Shown: positions 16,744-25,817 of the stretch, piece after piece
Layout: each line of letters opens with the position of its first letter
Numbering within the stretch: position 1 is the stretch's first letter
NCBI GenBank assembly: GCA_023439545.1
Contig: JAEXNT010000068.1
Location: forward strand, 1-47,518
Direction: 5' to 3'
Origin: Bacillota bacterium
Lineage (GTDB): Bacteria > Bacillota > Clostridia > Acetivibrionales > DTU013
Length of the DNA stretch: 47,518 nucleotides
Position numbers and translations under genes: made by a program
Notes under the pieces: generated by a model
Seen by the model: only the letters and a program-made list of their open reading frames with translations
What the model was told of the DNA's origin: nothing
Database searches by the model: none

Positions 16744-17487
16744 TCAACAATTTGAACAGTTAATATTCGGATTCATCAGCCATGCAAGCGCAAGTTCGTG
16801 CCTGCCGGTTATATCGGTGAAATGCCCGCCTTCGTTCAGCCTGAACAGCAGATTTCCGCCGTCCTTGAGCTGTTGCTCCAAAGCTGCGGCGGTCCTTCGG
16901 GTACAATCCCCAACCTGCGCCATTCGAGGATTACGGCTGTATTCCTCACTCCTGCCCAAAGATATATATACGCGCGAATCGGTACGTAAAGGCGTTCCGG
17001 ATTGCATAAACCCTACCCAGCCGTCGTACCAGAGCGAACCCGACAAGCTCGCGAATCTGCCGAAAGAAGGACAGGTATACATGGCGTAGAGCGCTGCCAG
17101 CCCGCCCAGCGAGTATCCGACGAGCGCAGTGTTCGAAGGTTCACGTTTGGTACGGTAATCAGCATCTATCATCGGTTTGACCTTTTCACACAGGAATTTC
17201 AGATAAGCTTCGGCCTGTCCCCCAAATGCCTTGCTTTTGGCCGTTAAGGCCGGAGCAGGCCAGGGCGAGAAATCGTCGTTCCAATCCCGGGGCTCGGCAG
17301 CAAGAAGTATAAAGGCCTCGCAATCGATATCGAAATGAGGTTCGATCCTTTCGAGGATATCGGAGATACCTTCGGAACCATTCATATAGTCAACAGGGTA
17401 ATAACGGCCTGCCGCGCTGTAATCCGGCGGCAGATACAACGCACATCTTCGCCCTTCCATATCGAGACGGGTCAATTTTCCTCTCAT
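16744..17487 (-). CDS. Putative esterase of the Fes/BesA (esterase D) alpha/beta-hydrolase family
   Basis: 247 residues. The nucleophile elbow GYSLGG carries the catalytic serine, preceded by NTALV; ASLSGSLWYDGW follows as in Fes-like esterases, and GGHFTD near the end supplies the catalytic histidine. Members hydrolyse siderophore esters, S-formylglutathione or other acyl esters; the substrate here is unknown. The N-terminus lacks a signal peptide. The only nearby Shine-Dalgarno (GGAGGTG) is 13 bases from the ATG, longer than usual. Divergent from the exporter operon. Confidence 0.75.
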   Translation of the reverse strand: MRGKLTRLDMEGRRCALYLPPDYSAAGRYYPVDYMNGSEGISDILERIEPHFDIDCEAFILLAAEPRDWNDDFSPWPAPALTAKSKAFGGQAEAYLKFLCEKVKPMIDADYRTKREPSNTALVGYSLGGLAALYAMYTCPSFGRFASLSGSLWYDGWVGFMQSGTPLRTDSRVYISLGRSEEYSRNPRMAQVGDCTRRTAAALEQQLKDGGNLLFRLNEGGHFTDITGRHELALAWLMNPNINCSNC

Positions 17488-17565
17488 AAACCGATCGTCG
17501 CACCTCCGGCCTTCATTATATCACAGGACGGAATAATATTTCATATTTGAGAACAACATAGAAAA

Positions 17566-18585
17566 ATGAGTAAGAAAAAGAAATCAAAAACCAAAATCAT
17601 ATTATGGACGATAATAATCGTTTTGATTGCCGGATTGGCTGTATTTCGCCTTTTAAGACCGAGAGGCTACGGCTTTACCGAGGAAAAGGCGGTAACAGGC
17701 GATATAGCCACAAATTTCAGCTTCTCTGGCTATATCGCGGCAAAGAACAGTCAGGTGCTGTATTCGGACAGGGTGATTCAAATCAAGACGATAAAAGTTT
17801 CAAGGGATCAGTCTGTGAAAAAAGGAGATATCCTGATGACGACCACGGGCGGTCAAAAAATCACCGCACCGTTTGACGGTACGATATCGCAGATCGATGC
17901 AGTGCCGAATGCACAGCTGACGCCCGGCGCACAGCTTTGCAAGATCGTCGATTACAGGAATCTGCAGCTGGCTGTCCAGGTAGACGAATACGATATTCCG
18001 GCAGTAACGGTCGGGAAATCGGCAACCGTAACAATTAATGCGTTGGGTAAGGATATAACCGGGACTGTCGCCAGCGTATCCAGGGACGGCGTTTATCAGA
18101 ACGGAGTCACCTATTTCAATTCCATCATTTCACTGCCTGCCGAAAACGATCTTTTGGTGGGAATGTCGGCACAGGCCTCAATACCGGATAAAAGCGCCAA
18201 AAATGCCGTTCTGCTGCCGATGACGGCTATCCGGTTCGATCAGGAGAATAATTCTTTCGTTTATATGTACGAAGGAAGAAAGATAAAGCGGGTTGATTTA
18301 AAGCTCGGCATCAATGACGGAACGAATGTCCAGATCACAGGCGGGTTGAAAAGCGGCGATACTGTTCTCGTACCTGCATCGGAGTCCCTCTCCGCATCCG
18401 GCGGCGATCCCTTTGGAGCCATGTTCAAAGGCGTCAGAGGAAACCGCAGGGATGGCGGCAGCAACGGTACTAACGGCAACGGCAGTACTTCGGGCAGCGG
18501 TACTGCAGGTAACAGTACCAACAGCAACAATACAGTAAGCGGCAGTACCGCAGGCGCCCGGTCTCCCGGCAGCGGAGGCGGCTGA
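17566..18585 (+). CDS. Membrane-fusion adaptor protein of a MacAB-type exporter
   Basis: 339 residues. One N-terminal transmembrane anchor (about residues 10-28) is followed by the two half-motifs of a biotinyl/lipoyl-like domain (VRDQSVKKGDILMT and FDGTISQIDA) and the beta-barrel and membrane-proximal domains of an HlyD/MacA-type adaptor. The last 60 residues are Gly/Ser/Asn/Thr-rich and look disordered, unlike Gram-negative MacA. It is the first gene of an operon; its TGA overlaps the ATG of the ATPase gene. In a Gram-positive it would act at the outer membrane face without an outer-membrane channel. Substrate unknown (drugs, peptides or lipids). Confidence 0.85.
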   Translation: MSKKKKSKTKIILWTIIIVLIAGLAVFRLLRPRGYGFTEEKAVTGDIATNFSFSGYIAAKNSQVLYSDRVIQIKTIKVSRDQSVKKGDILMTTTGGQKITAPFDGTISQIDAVPNAQLTPGAQLCKIVDYRNLQLAVQVDEYDIPAVTVGKSATVTINALGKDITGTVASVSRDGVYQNGVTYFNSIISLPAENDLLVGMSAQASIPDKSAKNAVLLPMTAIRFDQENNSFVYMYEGRKIKRVDLKLGINDGTNVQITGGLKSGDTVLVPASESLSASGGDPFGAMFKGVRGNRRDGGSNGTNGNGSTSGSGTAGNSTNSNNTVSGSTAGARSPGSGGG

Positions 18586-19268
18586 TGAAAGATATCCTCA
18601 GCATGCGGGACATAGTTAAGTGCTATTATGCAGGTGAGGCGGAGCAAATGGCGCTCGATCATGTAAACCTGCAGGTACGGGAAGGCGAATTCGTTTCGGT
18701 CCTAGGCCCGTCAGGTTCCGGCAAGTCCACGCTTATGAACATAATAGGCTGCCTCGACGTCGCTACGAGCGGCAGATACATCCTCGACGGTCAGGATGTC
18801 GAGGATCTCGATGAAAGAGAGCTTGCCAGGATACGCAACAGGGAGATCGGTTTTGTATTTCAGAGTTTTCAGCTGCTTCCGCGTTTGAATGCGCTTGAAA
18901 ATGTCGAGCTGCCCATGATATATTCACAGGTCCCGCCTGCCCAGCGCGAAAAAAAGGCGGCGGACATTCTGGAACGCGTGGGTTTGGCGGACAAGCTAAT
19001 GAGTTACCCCAACCAGCTTTCGGGAGGGCAGCAGCAGCGCGTAGCGATAGCACGTTCTGTCGTGACTGAGCCGGCCATATTGCTGGCTGACGAGCCAACC
19101 GGCGCACTCGATCAAAAATCGGGCCTTCAGATAATGTCACTGTTTGAAGAGCTCAATTCCGAGGGCAGGACGATTATCATGATTACGCATGATATAAATA
19201 TTGCAAAGCATGCCGGCCGGATAGTAAATATTCTTGACGGGCGGCTCAGCGAAGGAGAATTGAGTTGA
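18585..19268 (+). CDS. ABC transporter ATP-binding protein (MacB/LolD type)
   Basis: 227 residues with a complete nucleotide-binding domain: Walker A GPSGSGKST, Q-loop VFQSFQLLPRL, signature LSGGQQQR, Walker B ILLADEPTGALD and H-loop ITHD. It is of the MacB/LolD/FtsE-like subfamily that powers mechanotransmission exporters. Starts overlapping the adaptor gene and ends overlapping the permease gene, so the three are translationally coupled. Confidence 0.92.
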   Translation: MKDILSMRDIVKCYYAGEAEQMALDHVNLQVREGEFVSVLGPSGSGKSTLMNIIGCLDVATSGRYILDGQDVEDLDERELARIRNREIGFVFQSFQLLPRLNALENVELPMIYSQVPPAQREKKAADILERVGLADKLMSYPNQLSGGQQQRVAIARSVVTEPAILLADEPTGALDQKSGLQIMSLFEELNSEGRTIIMITHDINIAKHAGRIVNILDGRLSEGELS

Positions 19269-20440
19269 TGTTCAGAGAGAGCATTAAGATGTCCTGGGGC
19301 AACATAATACATAACAAGATGAGATCCTTTCTGACCGTTCTTGGCATAGTCATCGGCATAGCTTCGATAATCGCCCTGATAAGCATAGTGCAAGGTGCAA
19401 CTTCAAGTATTACTAACCAGATCTCTGCGCTCGGCGCCGACAAACTGATTATTCAGGCGACAGGAACTCCTTTGAAACGCGGCATCAATACAGAGGATCT
19501 GAAAAAGCTTTCAAAGCTCGAATATGTGAGCGGTGTCTCTCCGACTGTTTCCGGAAGCTCCACGATTGTGTTCGGCAATAAAGTGGAAACCTACGTTTCG
19601 ATTCAGGGAAAGAATGACTATTACTTCAAAAAGAACGCTGAAACCGTTGAAACCGGGAGATGCATCAATCTGCTGGATGTAAACTGCAAAAACCATGTCG
19701 CCGTGATCGGCAGCGAGATAGAGCGGGATATGTTTTTCGGCATTCGGCCTCTGGGCAAAAAACTGCTGATAAACGGCAGCTCATATACGATCGTTGGCGT
19801 ATTGAAAGAACAGAGCGGGCTCAGTACAACTTCGACAAATGATGCGGTACTGATCCCTTACACCACGGCAATGAGCGATCTGGGCATCAGTACGGTGGCA
19901 AGCGTGGAGGTGTACATGGCAGATTCGGACAGAGCGGATGAAATCATATCCTCCATAAACGATGTGCTGAATCAGGCGTTCAATTACCATGATAATACCT
20001 TCAGAATTTACAACATGCAGGACATAATCAATACGCTCGGTAATATAACGGGCATGATGTCCCTCCTGCTTGCGGGCATCGCCTCCATTTCCCTGATCGT
20101 CGGCGGTATCGGTATAATGAATATGATGCTCGTTTCGGTAACCGAAAGGACGGCCGAAATCGGCCTGAGGAAAGCGCTCGGAGCTGAACCTTCAAGGATA
20201 CAGCTCCAGTTCCTGCTCGAATCCATTTTCATATCACTGTTCGGAGGTATCGTCGGAATGGTTTTCGGACTGCTTATCGCAGCAGCGGCGGCGGTGCTCA
20301 TTGGCTTCGCGTTCCCATTTTCTATCTGGACCGTACTCCTGGCAGTCGGCTTCTCGAGCATAGTAGGCATCGTTTTTGGATTTGCGCCCGCGAGAAAGGC
20401 AAGCAGATTGAACCCGATAGATGCGCTCCGGCATATATGA
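19265..20440 (+). CDS. ABC transporter permease of the MacB/FtsX family
   Basis: 391 residues: an N-terminal transmembrane helix (SFLTVLGIVIGIASIIALISIV), a large extracytoplasmic MacB-type periplasmic core domain, and three C-terminal helices with the FtsX signature GGIGIMNMMLVSVTERTAEIGLRKALGA. This arrangement matches mechanotransmission exporters that pump peptides, antibiotics or lipids outward. Third gene of the operon. A palindromic element begins two bases before its stop codon and may end transcription. Confidence 0.9.
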   Translation: MMFRESIKMSWGNIIHNKMRSFLTVLGIVIGIASIIALISIVQGATSSITNQISALGADKLIIQATGTPLKRGINTEDLKKLSKLEYVSGVSPTVSGSSTIVFGNKVETYVSIQGKNDYYFKKNAETVETGRCINLLDVNCKNHVAVIGSEIERDMFFGIRPLGKKLLINGSSYTIVGVLKEQSGLSTTSTNDAVLIPYTTAMSDLGISTVASVEVYMADSDRADEIISSINDVLNQAFNYHDNTFRIYNMQDIINTLGNITGMMSLLLAGIASISLIVGGIGIMNMMLVSVTERTAEIGLRKALGAEPSRIQLQFLLESIFISLFGGIVGMVFGLLIAAAAAVLIGFAFPFSIWTVLLAVGFSSIVGIVFGFAPARKASRLNPIDALRHI

Positions 20441-20509
20441 ACAGAGGGACGGTCCTTTTGTTCCGATTTCGCGGTTAAAATTGGAACAAAAGAACCATCC
20501 CTCTGTTCC
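20439..20509. repeat. Long palindrome of the GGGACGG type (REP-like), possible bidirectional terminator
   Basis: Left arm 20439-20464 and right arm 20483-20509 form an inverted repeat of about 26 bp with a loop near 18 bases. The arms carry GAACAGAGGGA(C/T)GGT(C/T)C...TTTTGTTCC. The two mismatches are C/A on the plus strand but G-U wobbles on the minus-strand transcript. Such GGGACGG palindromes are common in Clostridia and Desulfitobacterium-like genomes. It separates the convergent exporter operon and the DUF438 gene. Confidence 0.7.
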
Positions 20510-20529
20510 AATGTTCCACTCCGTTCAAA

Positions 20530-21777
20530 TTACTGCTGCTCGGTTACCAGACGCTTTTCCCCGGAAATATCCTGTATGGGCTTGATATCCTGGGTCACTT
20601 CCAGAGTACCCAGGTATTCCCCGTTTTCTCCCCTGACGGCAAAGTACCTGATATATACATACCTTCCGCCCATGCTTATCCAGAAATCCTCATGATCCTT
20701 TTTCCCGGACTTAAAATCGTTTACTATGCCTTCCACTATATGCACACTCGCCGGAGGATGACAGGCGCCAACCTTCCTGCCGATTATAGCCTTTACCCGC
20801 GGAAATATCCTCTCCGCATTCTGCGAGAAATATTTGACAGAGTTGTTCCTGTCCACGAACGTTATGTCTATGGGCAGAGTGTCCAGCATCCGGACAAGTT
20901 CCTCGGTTTCCAATTCGCCGGTTGGAAATTTCACCACCCCGACAGTATCCTTACCCCCGGCGTCTTCTCCTGCGTTGCTGTCTGTGCTGCTTTCACCGTT
21001 TGACGCCGGTTCGCTGCGATCGGAGGCCTTCCATACCGGCGCCCTCGGAAGCAGGCAATAGCCGAATTCACCGCTGCCGTCCGCAACTACCCTCCATTCG
21101 TCCTGCGTCAGATTTTCAAGCAGCATGGGCAGCATTATGTTCTCTTCCTTGAATATCATTTCACCTATGCTTGTAAGCAGATCATCCGCCTTATCCCTGA
21201 TAAAATCGAAACCGGCATTCCCTTTCAACAAATCTCTTACTTCTTTGAGCTTGGCGCGTATCTGGTCATCAACGCCCCACATCACCTTCGGAGGAGCAGT
21301 TATGCCGTACTTCTCCATAAACGGGAACAGCAGGTTCTCCTTTTTAAGATAATGGCGGTCAAGCTCGCCCAGTTTTTCAAAATTATCGACAAGTTCCTTG
21401 CCGATGCCTGTTTCCCGGGCCGCGGAGAGCTGAGCGCCGATATTTTCTATCAGTCTTTGGATCGCACGATTTTCAGCCTTCAGGATGTTTAACGGATGTC
21501 CCGGTATCTCCGACGGGTCGGCCGGCTGATGTATCTCCTCGATCGAACCTTTGAACACTGCGGCGTGTACATCGCAGAGGCGCTGGATTTCTTCGACCGG
21601 CAGGCCGTCCGCGATAAGTGCCTGCTCCGCCTGAGTTATCTCATTAACGGAAACATTTCCGAATGCTTCATCGAATTTACCCTTTACTTCATCCACGCTT
21701 TTTCCGGCATGGAGCTGCGAAATCACATCTTTTATAACTTCCTGGCGGTATTTGCGGTTGTTGATTTCTTCACTCAT
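20530..21777 (-). CDS. DUF438-hemerythrin-PAS protein
   Basis: 415 residues from an ATG with AAAGGGGTG upstream. The first 75 residues match the DUF438 module (LHAGKSVDEVKGKFDEAFGNVS). A hemerythrin-like helical bundle follows (about 95-235), with the metal-ligand pattern H..E....H..E (e.g. HPLNILKAEN, ELDRHYLKKENLLFPFMEKYG, EMIFKEENIMLP), which would hold a di-iron site. A PAS domain (about 285-400) contains a GRKVGACHPPASVH segment typical of these proteins. Likely a cytosolic oxygen or nitric-oxide sensor. The Cys-His-Pro motif in the PAS part hints at cofactor or thiol chemistry. Confidence 0.88.
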   Translation of the reverse strand: MSEEINNRKYRQEVIKDVISQLHAGKSVDEVKGKFDEAFGNVSVNEITQAEQALIADGLPVEEIQRLCDVHAAVFKGSIEEIHQPADPSEIPGHPLNILKAENRAIQRLIENIGAQLSAARETGIGKELVDNFEKLGELDRHYLKKENLLFPFMEKYGITAPPKVMWGVDDQIRAKLKEVRDLLKGNAGFDFIRDKADDLLTSIGEMIFKEENIMLPMLLENLTQDEWRVVADGSGEFGYCLLPRAPVWKASDRSEPASNGESSTDSNAGEDAGGKDTVGVVKFPTGELETEELVRMLDTLPIDITFVDRNNSVKYFSQNAERIFPRVKAIIGRKVGACHPPASVHIVEGIVNDFKSGKKDHEDFWISMGGRYVYIRYFAVRGENGEYLGTLEVTQDIKPIQDISGEKRLVTEQQ

Positions 21778-21855
21778 ATGGATACACCCCTTTTAAAATA
21801 CCTATATTTATGAATATTTTACCCATAATGAGTGAATTAAAATAAAAAAGCCGCT

Positions 21856-22569
21856 TTATTTTTCGCCGCCGTCATATGTCCAGCCGCAATCGTTATGGTA
21901 TATCATGAGCTTTGTCATCCCACCGTCGACGGTTATATTTTCTCCGGTAATGAAGCCTGCCTTTTCACTACAAAGGTACAGTACCATGTTGGCTATATCC
22001 AGAGGGTTCCCTACCCTGCCCGCGGGATGCTGGGTTTTGTCCGCCCCATGGAATTCGTTTCCCTGAGTATCTATCCAGCCGGGGCTTATGGAGTTGACCC
22101 TTATCCTGCCGGACAGGCTTACTGCCAGCGCATGGGTCAGCGCTGCTATCCCGCCCTTTGCCGCCGTATAACTCTCCGTGTTCGGCTGGCTCATCCTGTC
22201 CCTGCTCGAAGAGATATTTACGATAGCTGCGCCTTCACTGAAATGATCCTTGAACAGTTTCGCCAGCATAAAAGGAGCAGAGATCCCTGTTCGCAGGACA
22301 TAATTAAAATCCTCGTATGAACAGTTTTCGATCCCACCCCTCGTAAGGCATGCATTGTTTATGAGGTAATCCACCCTGTCATACCCGGCGAGAACCTTTT
22401 CAGAAAACGCACGTAAGGAGTTCTCGTCGGCGATATCTCCTACAAAGTACGGGTTAGGTTCCTTATCGATAATGCAGACGTGGGCTCCTTCCTTTTCAAA
22501 CTCCTCGCAGATGACCTTCCCGATGCCATTTGCGCCTCCGGTCACGACTACTACCTTGTCAGCGAACAT
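21856..22569 (-). CDS. Short-chain dehydrogenase/reductase
   Basis: 237 residues from the ATG at 22569 (GGAG six bases upstream; a longer version from 22611 lacks a ribosome site). TGGANGIG is the dinucleotide-binding TGxxxGxG, NNA follows, the catalytic triad is S (SSSRDR) and YTAAK, and SPGWIDT is the substrate-loop turn. An NAD(P)H-dependent oxidoreductase with unknown substrate. It lies 47 bases downstream of the MFS exporter gene, so the two may be co-transcribed. Confidence 0.88.
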   Translation of the reverse strand: MFADKVVVVTGGANGIGKVICEEFEKEGAHVCIIDKEPNPYFVGDIADENSLRAFSEKVLAGYDRVDYLINNACLTRGGIENCSYEDFNYVLRTGISAPFMLAKLFKDHFSEGAAIVNISSSRDRMSQPNTESYTAAKGGIAALTHALAVSLSGRIRVNSISPGWIDTQGNEFHGADKTQHPAGRVGNPLDIANMVLYLCSEKAGFITGENITVDGGMTKLMIYHNDCGWTYDGGEK

Positions 22570-22616
22570 GTTTGTCTCCTTCCCCGCTTCGGTAATTTCT
22601 GATGATATCATACCCT

Positions 22617-24053
22617 TTACTCAGAACTTTGATTCTTAGGCAGCACCAGGGATAAAACCAGACCGGCCAGCGCTATCAGTATAATTACCGTATAAATGAT
22701 ATGAAGCCCCGAGACTTGGGACGATCTGACCTGCTCCAGGTAAGCCGCGTTGTTGATCTCGGCTGTGGAATACAGGTTTCCGGCGTCCACTCCCTGGATT
22801 CCGACCCCGGTCAGGTATTTCACTATCGCCAGGTTGAAAACGCTTCCGAAAATACTTATCCCTATCGTCTGTCCGAGCGTTCGGACCAAAGAGTTGGAAG
22901 CCGTGGCAGCCCCGCGCTTGTTGAAGTCCACCGACATCTGTACGACTATCGTAAGCGTCGTAAAGCCGGCCCCGAAGCCTAAGCCCATCACCGACGTATA
23001 AACGATCACTAAAAACAGAGGAGAATTCAGGCCGAGCGTGGGCAGCAGGAGGCAGCTCGCCGCGACCACCAGAGACGAAACCGCTATTACCGCCTTCTCG
23101 CCGAACCTCGGAATAGCTTTCCCCACATACACCGAGGCCAGCAGCCAGGTCACGGACATGGGCGCCATAGTAAGGCCCGACACTGTGGCGCTCAAGCCGA
23201 GTACATTTTGTATGTACAGGGGCATGTATACATTGATGGCTATCAACACTGCAGAAGCCAGAAAACTGACTATATTGACGATCGTGTTGGTTTTTGTGAA
23301 GACGTCGAACGGTACGATCGGTTCCCCGGCCTTTTTTTCAACAACATAGAAAACAGCCAGGAAGCCGGCGGAAATCAGCAGAGCCGCCACCGTAGCAAAA
23401 TTGTTTTCCCCGAACATCAGAAATCCGTATAAAAGAGCAATTATGCCTGCCGACAATAATGCCGCACCCACAGCATCTATCCTGTGCCTCTCTCTTGCGA
23501 AGCTTTCCTGCAGGTTCCTCTGCAGAAGTATTATCGACAATACACCGAAGGGTATGTTTATAAAAAAGATCCAATGCCACGAAAGGTTATCGATCAGGAA
23601 ACCTCCGACAAAAGGCCCGACAAGGCTTGCCACCCCCCAGGTGGAACTCATCCACCCCTGCACCTTTGCACGCTCCTCAAGCTCAAAAACATCGCCCACT
23701 ATGGTAAATGTCACGGTAAATATCGCCCCTGCTCCTATCCCCTGAAGAGCGCGAAAAGCAATCAGTTCGTACATGCTTGACGATAGGCCGCACATCGTAC
23801 TGCCTGCCAGAAAGATCACTATCCCGACGGTAAGTATGTTCTTCCTGCCATACAGGTCACAGAGCTTGCCGCAAATGGGGATGGAAACGGCAGACGTCAG
23901 AAGGTATATTGAAAAGACCCAGCTTATCAGTTCAAAGCCGCTCAGGTCCTTGACAATGGTCGGGACCGCGGTAGTAACGACCGTCCCTTCCACAGCTCCC
24001 AGGAACATTGCGACTGTTATCGCTACGGTAATATTTCGTTTTCCAGTATCCAT
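22617..24053 (-). CDS. MFS drug exporter of the EmrB/QacA (DHA2) family
   Basis: 478 residues with 14 predicted transmembrane segments. DHA2 signatures are present: the motif in the loop after helix 2 (GKLCDLYGRKNILTVG) and the drug-exporter motif C region near SLVGPFVGGFLIDNLSWHWIFFINIPFG. Proton-driven export of toxic compounds from the cytosol is the family role. Followed at 47 bases by the SDR gene. Confidence 0.9.
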   Translation of the reverse strand: MDTGKRNITVAITVAMFLGAVEGTVVTTAVPTIVKDLSGFELISWVFSIYLLTSAVSIPICGKLCDLYGRKNILTVGIVIFLAGSTMCGLSSSMYELIAFRALQGIGAGAIFTVTFTIVGDVFELEERAKVQGWMSSTWGVASLVGPFVGGFLIDNLSWHWIFFINIPFGVLSIILLQRNLQESFARERHRIDAVGAALLSAGIIALLYGFLMFGENNFATVAALLISAGFLAVFYVVEKKAGEPIVPFDVFTKTNTIVNIVSFLASAVLIAINVYMPLYIQNVLGLSATVSGLTMAPMSVTWLLASVYVGKAIPRFGEKAVIAVSSLVVAASCLLLPTLGLNSPLFLVIVYTSVMGLGFGAGFTTLTIVVQMSVDFNKRGAATASNSLVRTLGQTIGISIFGSVFNLAIVKYLTGVGIQGVDAGNLYSTAEINNAAYLEQVRSSQVSGLHIIYTVIILIALAGLVLSLVLPKNQSSE

Positions 24054-24098
24054 CTTATTCCTTTACTATTCTATAGTATGTAACCAATCCGGATAGCT

Positions 24099-24683
24099 TT
24101 ACTGCAAGTTCGGCTCGCCCTTCAGACCGATGCTTTCGGCAGCCTTCCGCATCCCGTTTATGGTTTCTTCAACAATGAATTCGAGCTCCATTCCAAGCAT
24201 CCTTGCACCCTCTTCTATGAGTTCCCTGTTGACGCCCGCGGCAAAGCTCTTCTGTTTCCACTTTTTCATGACCGACTTCGTCTCAGTGTCAAGAACGCTC
24301 CTGCTGGGCCTCATCAAAGCCGTGGCTGCGACCAGCCCCGTAAGCTCGTCGATAGTGTACAACACCTTTTCCATCCTTGCCGTAGGCTCGACCTTGCTGC
24401 ATATACCGTAACCGTGGCTGACCACCGCATGTATACAGTCATCTGCAAATCCATTCTCGCGGAGTATATCCACAGCTTTGGCACAGTGCTGGTCCGGGTA
24501 CATCTCATAATCTATATCATGCAACAGGCCTACTATGCCCCATTTTTCGGGATCCTCGTCAAGCAGTTCCGCGAAATGCCTCATGACAGCCTCGACTGAC
24601 AATGCATGCTTTATCAGACTGTCGCTTTTATTGTACTTTGTCAAAACGTTAAATGCATATTCCCTGGTCGGTTTATCACACAT
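24099..24683 (-). CDS. HD-domain (HDIG) hydrolase
   Basis: 194 residues with the HD-type metal site: a first histidine in LIKHALSV, HDIDYE as the HD pair, then H in HAVVSHGYG and D in TIDELTG. Such small HDIG proteins hydrolyse phosphate esters or nucleotides and are common in Clostridia; the substrate is unknown. The start (GTGTGATAAAAG before ATG) has a weak ribosome site. Divergent from the lipid kinase gene. Confidence 0.82.
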   Translation of the reverse strand: MCDKPTREYAFNVLTKYNKSDSLIKHALSVEAVMRHFAELLDEDPEKWGIVGLLHDIDYEMYPDQHCAKAVDILRENGFADDCIHAVVSHGYGICSKVEPTARMEKVLYTIDELTGLVAATALMRPSRSVLDTETKSVMKKWKQKSFAAGVNRELIEEGARMLGMELEFIVEETINGMRKAAESIGLKGEPNLQ

Positions 24684-24809
24684 CTTTTATCACACTTTCT
24701 ATCTTTATTTATATAAGACTCCTATAATAATAACTCAAATAACGGCATTGTTTCAAGCAAGCAGCCGACAGTAAAAAAATGGACATGTTTAATCTGCGGA
24801 TAAAATCCC

Positions 24810-25817
24810 ATGGTGAGCAGAAACAATAATACTATGAATAAACAAGAGCAACCCCGATATATGAGAAAGCGTGTCAAACTGATATTCAATCCGGCATCCG
24901 GCGCAAATCGTGAATCGCCTCTGCAGCTCATGAATGTTATAAAAGAATTGCAGGCACGGCATTTTGTGGCCGAGCCATACCTTACGGAGCCTGATTCGGA
25001 TCTGCCAAGCGTCGTGCAGGATGCCGTCGTACACGGTTTTCGCATATTCGTTGTCTGCGGAGGAGATGGTACTGTATCTGCCGTCGCAAGAGCATTGCGG
25101 GGTTTGGATGCAACGCTCGGAATCATCCCTACGGGGACCCAGAACAATGTGGCGTTCGGTCTGGGTATTCCCGCCGATATTCCAGCCGCGATCGATATCC
25201 TGCGTACCGGTAGGCGCCATAAGGTCGATATGGGAATAGCCACATGTAACGGTAAAAGCATGCCGTTTCTGGAAATCTGCTCAGTCGGGTTATTCTCAGC
25301 GCTTTTTGAAGCCGGTGACGCTATTCAGCACGGCAACATTGCACGTATAGGGGATTTCCTGGCGACGCTGACAGCCTTGCCTCCTTCTGAAATGCATATC
25401 CTGCTGGATGATAAAAAGGAAATCTCAAACACGGGCCATGTGATACTGGTATCGAATATGCCGTATGTAGGCCGCCATTTTCAGGTCGGGACGCCGGACT
25501 GCTTCAAGGACGGCTTGTTTGACGTGCTTTTCTGCTCCGACATTTCAAAGCTGGATCTGCTTGTCGGATACATGCTGAAAGTACCGGGGATCAATGCGGA
25601 GAACGATCCGCGAATCAGAAATTATCAAGTGAGTAAAATAAATATCGAAACGCATCCTGCAATGGCAGTGATGGCAGACGGAATCCTGCTCGGAGAGGGC
25701 CCTGTACAGATCGAAATGCAGAGGCAGGCTTTGGCGGTTATTTTGCCTGCCGCAACAGATATTACGGTAGAAACGGGTGAAAGTCATGGAAAACAAAAAT
25801 CCAGAGCACAAAAGTAA
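24810..25817 (+). CDS. Diacylglycerol/lipid kinase family protein
   Basis: 335 residues from the first ATG; starts at the later ATGs in the same frame are equally possible because no clear ribosome site is visible. The catalytic CGGDGT motif and NPASGA at the N-terminus, plus GTQNNVAFGLGIP, are typical of the DagK/YegS/BmrU group that phosphorylates diacylglycerol or other lipids at the cytosolic membrane face. It overlaps the PAP2 gene by about 30 bases, so a lipid phosphorylation and dephosphorylation pair is encoded together. Confidence 0.88.
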   Translation: MVSRNNNTMNKQEQPRYMRKRVKLIFNPASGANRESPLQLMNVIKELQARHFVAEPYLTEPDSDLPSVVQDAVVHGFRIFVVCGGDGTVSAVARALRGLDATLGIIPTGTQNNVAFGLGIPADIPAAIDILRTGRRHKVDMGIATCNGKSMPFLEICSVGLFSALFEAGDAIQHGNIARIGDFLATLTALPPSEMHILLDDKKEISNTGHVILVSNMPYVGRHFQVGTPDCFKDGLFDVLFCSDISKLDLLVGYMLKVPGINAENDPRIRNYQVSKINIETHPAMAVMADGILLGEGPVQIEMQRQALAVILPAATDITVETGESHGKQKSRAQK

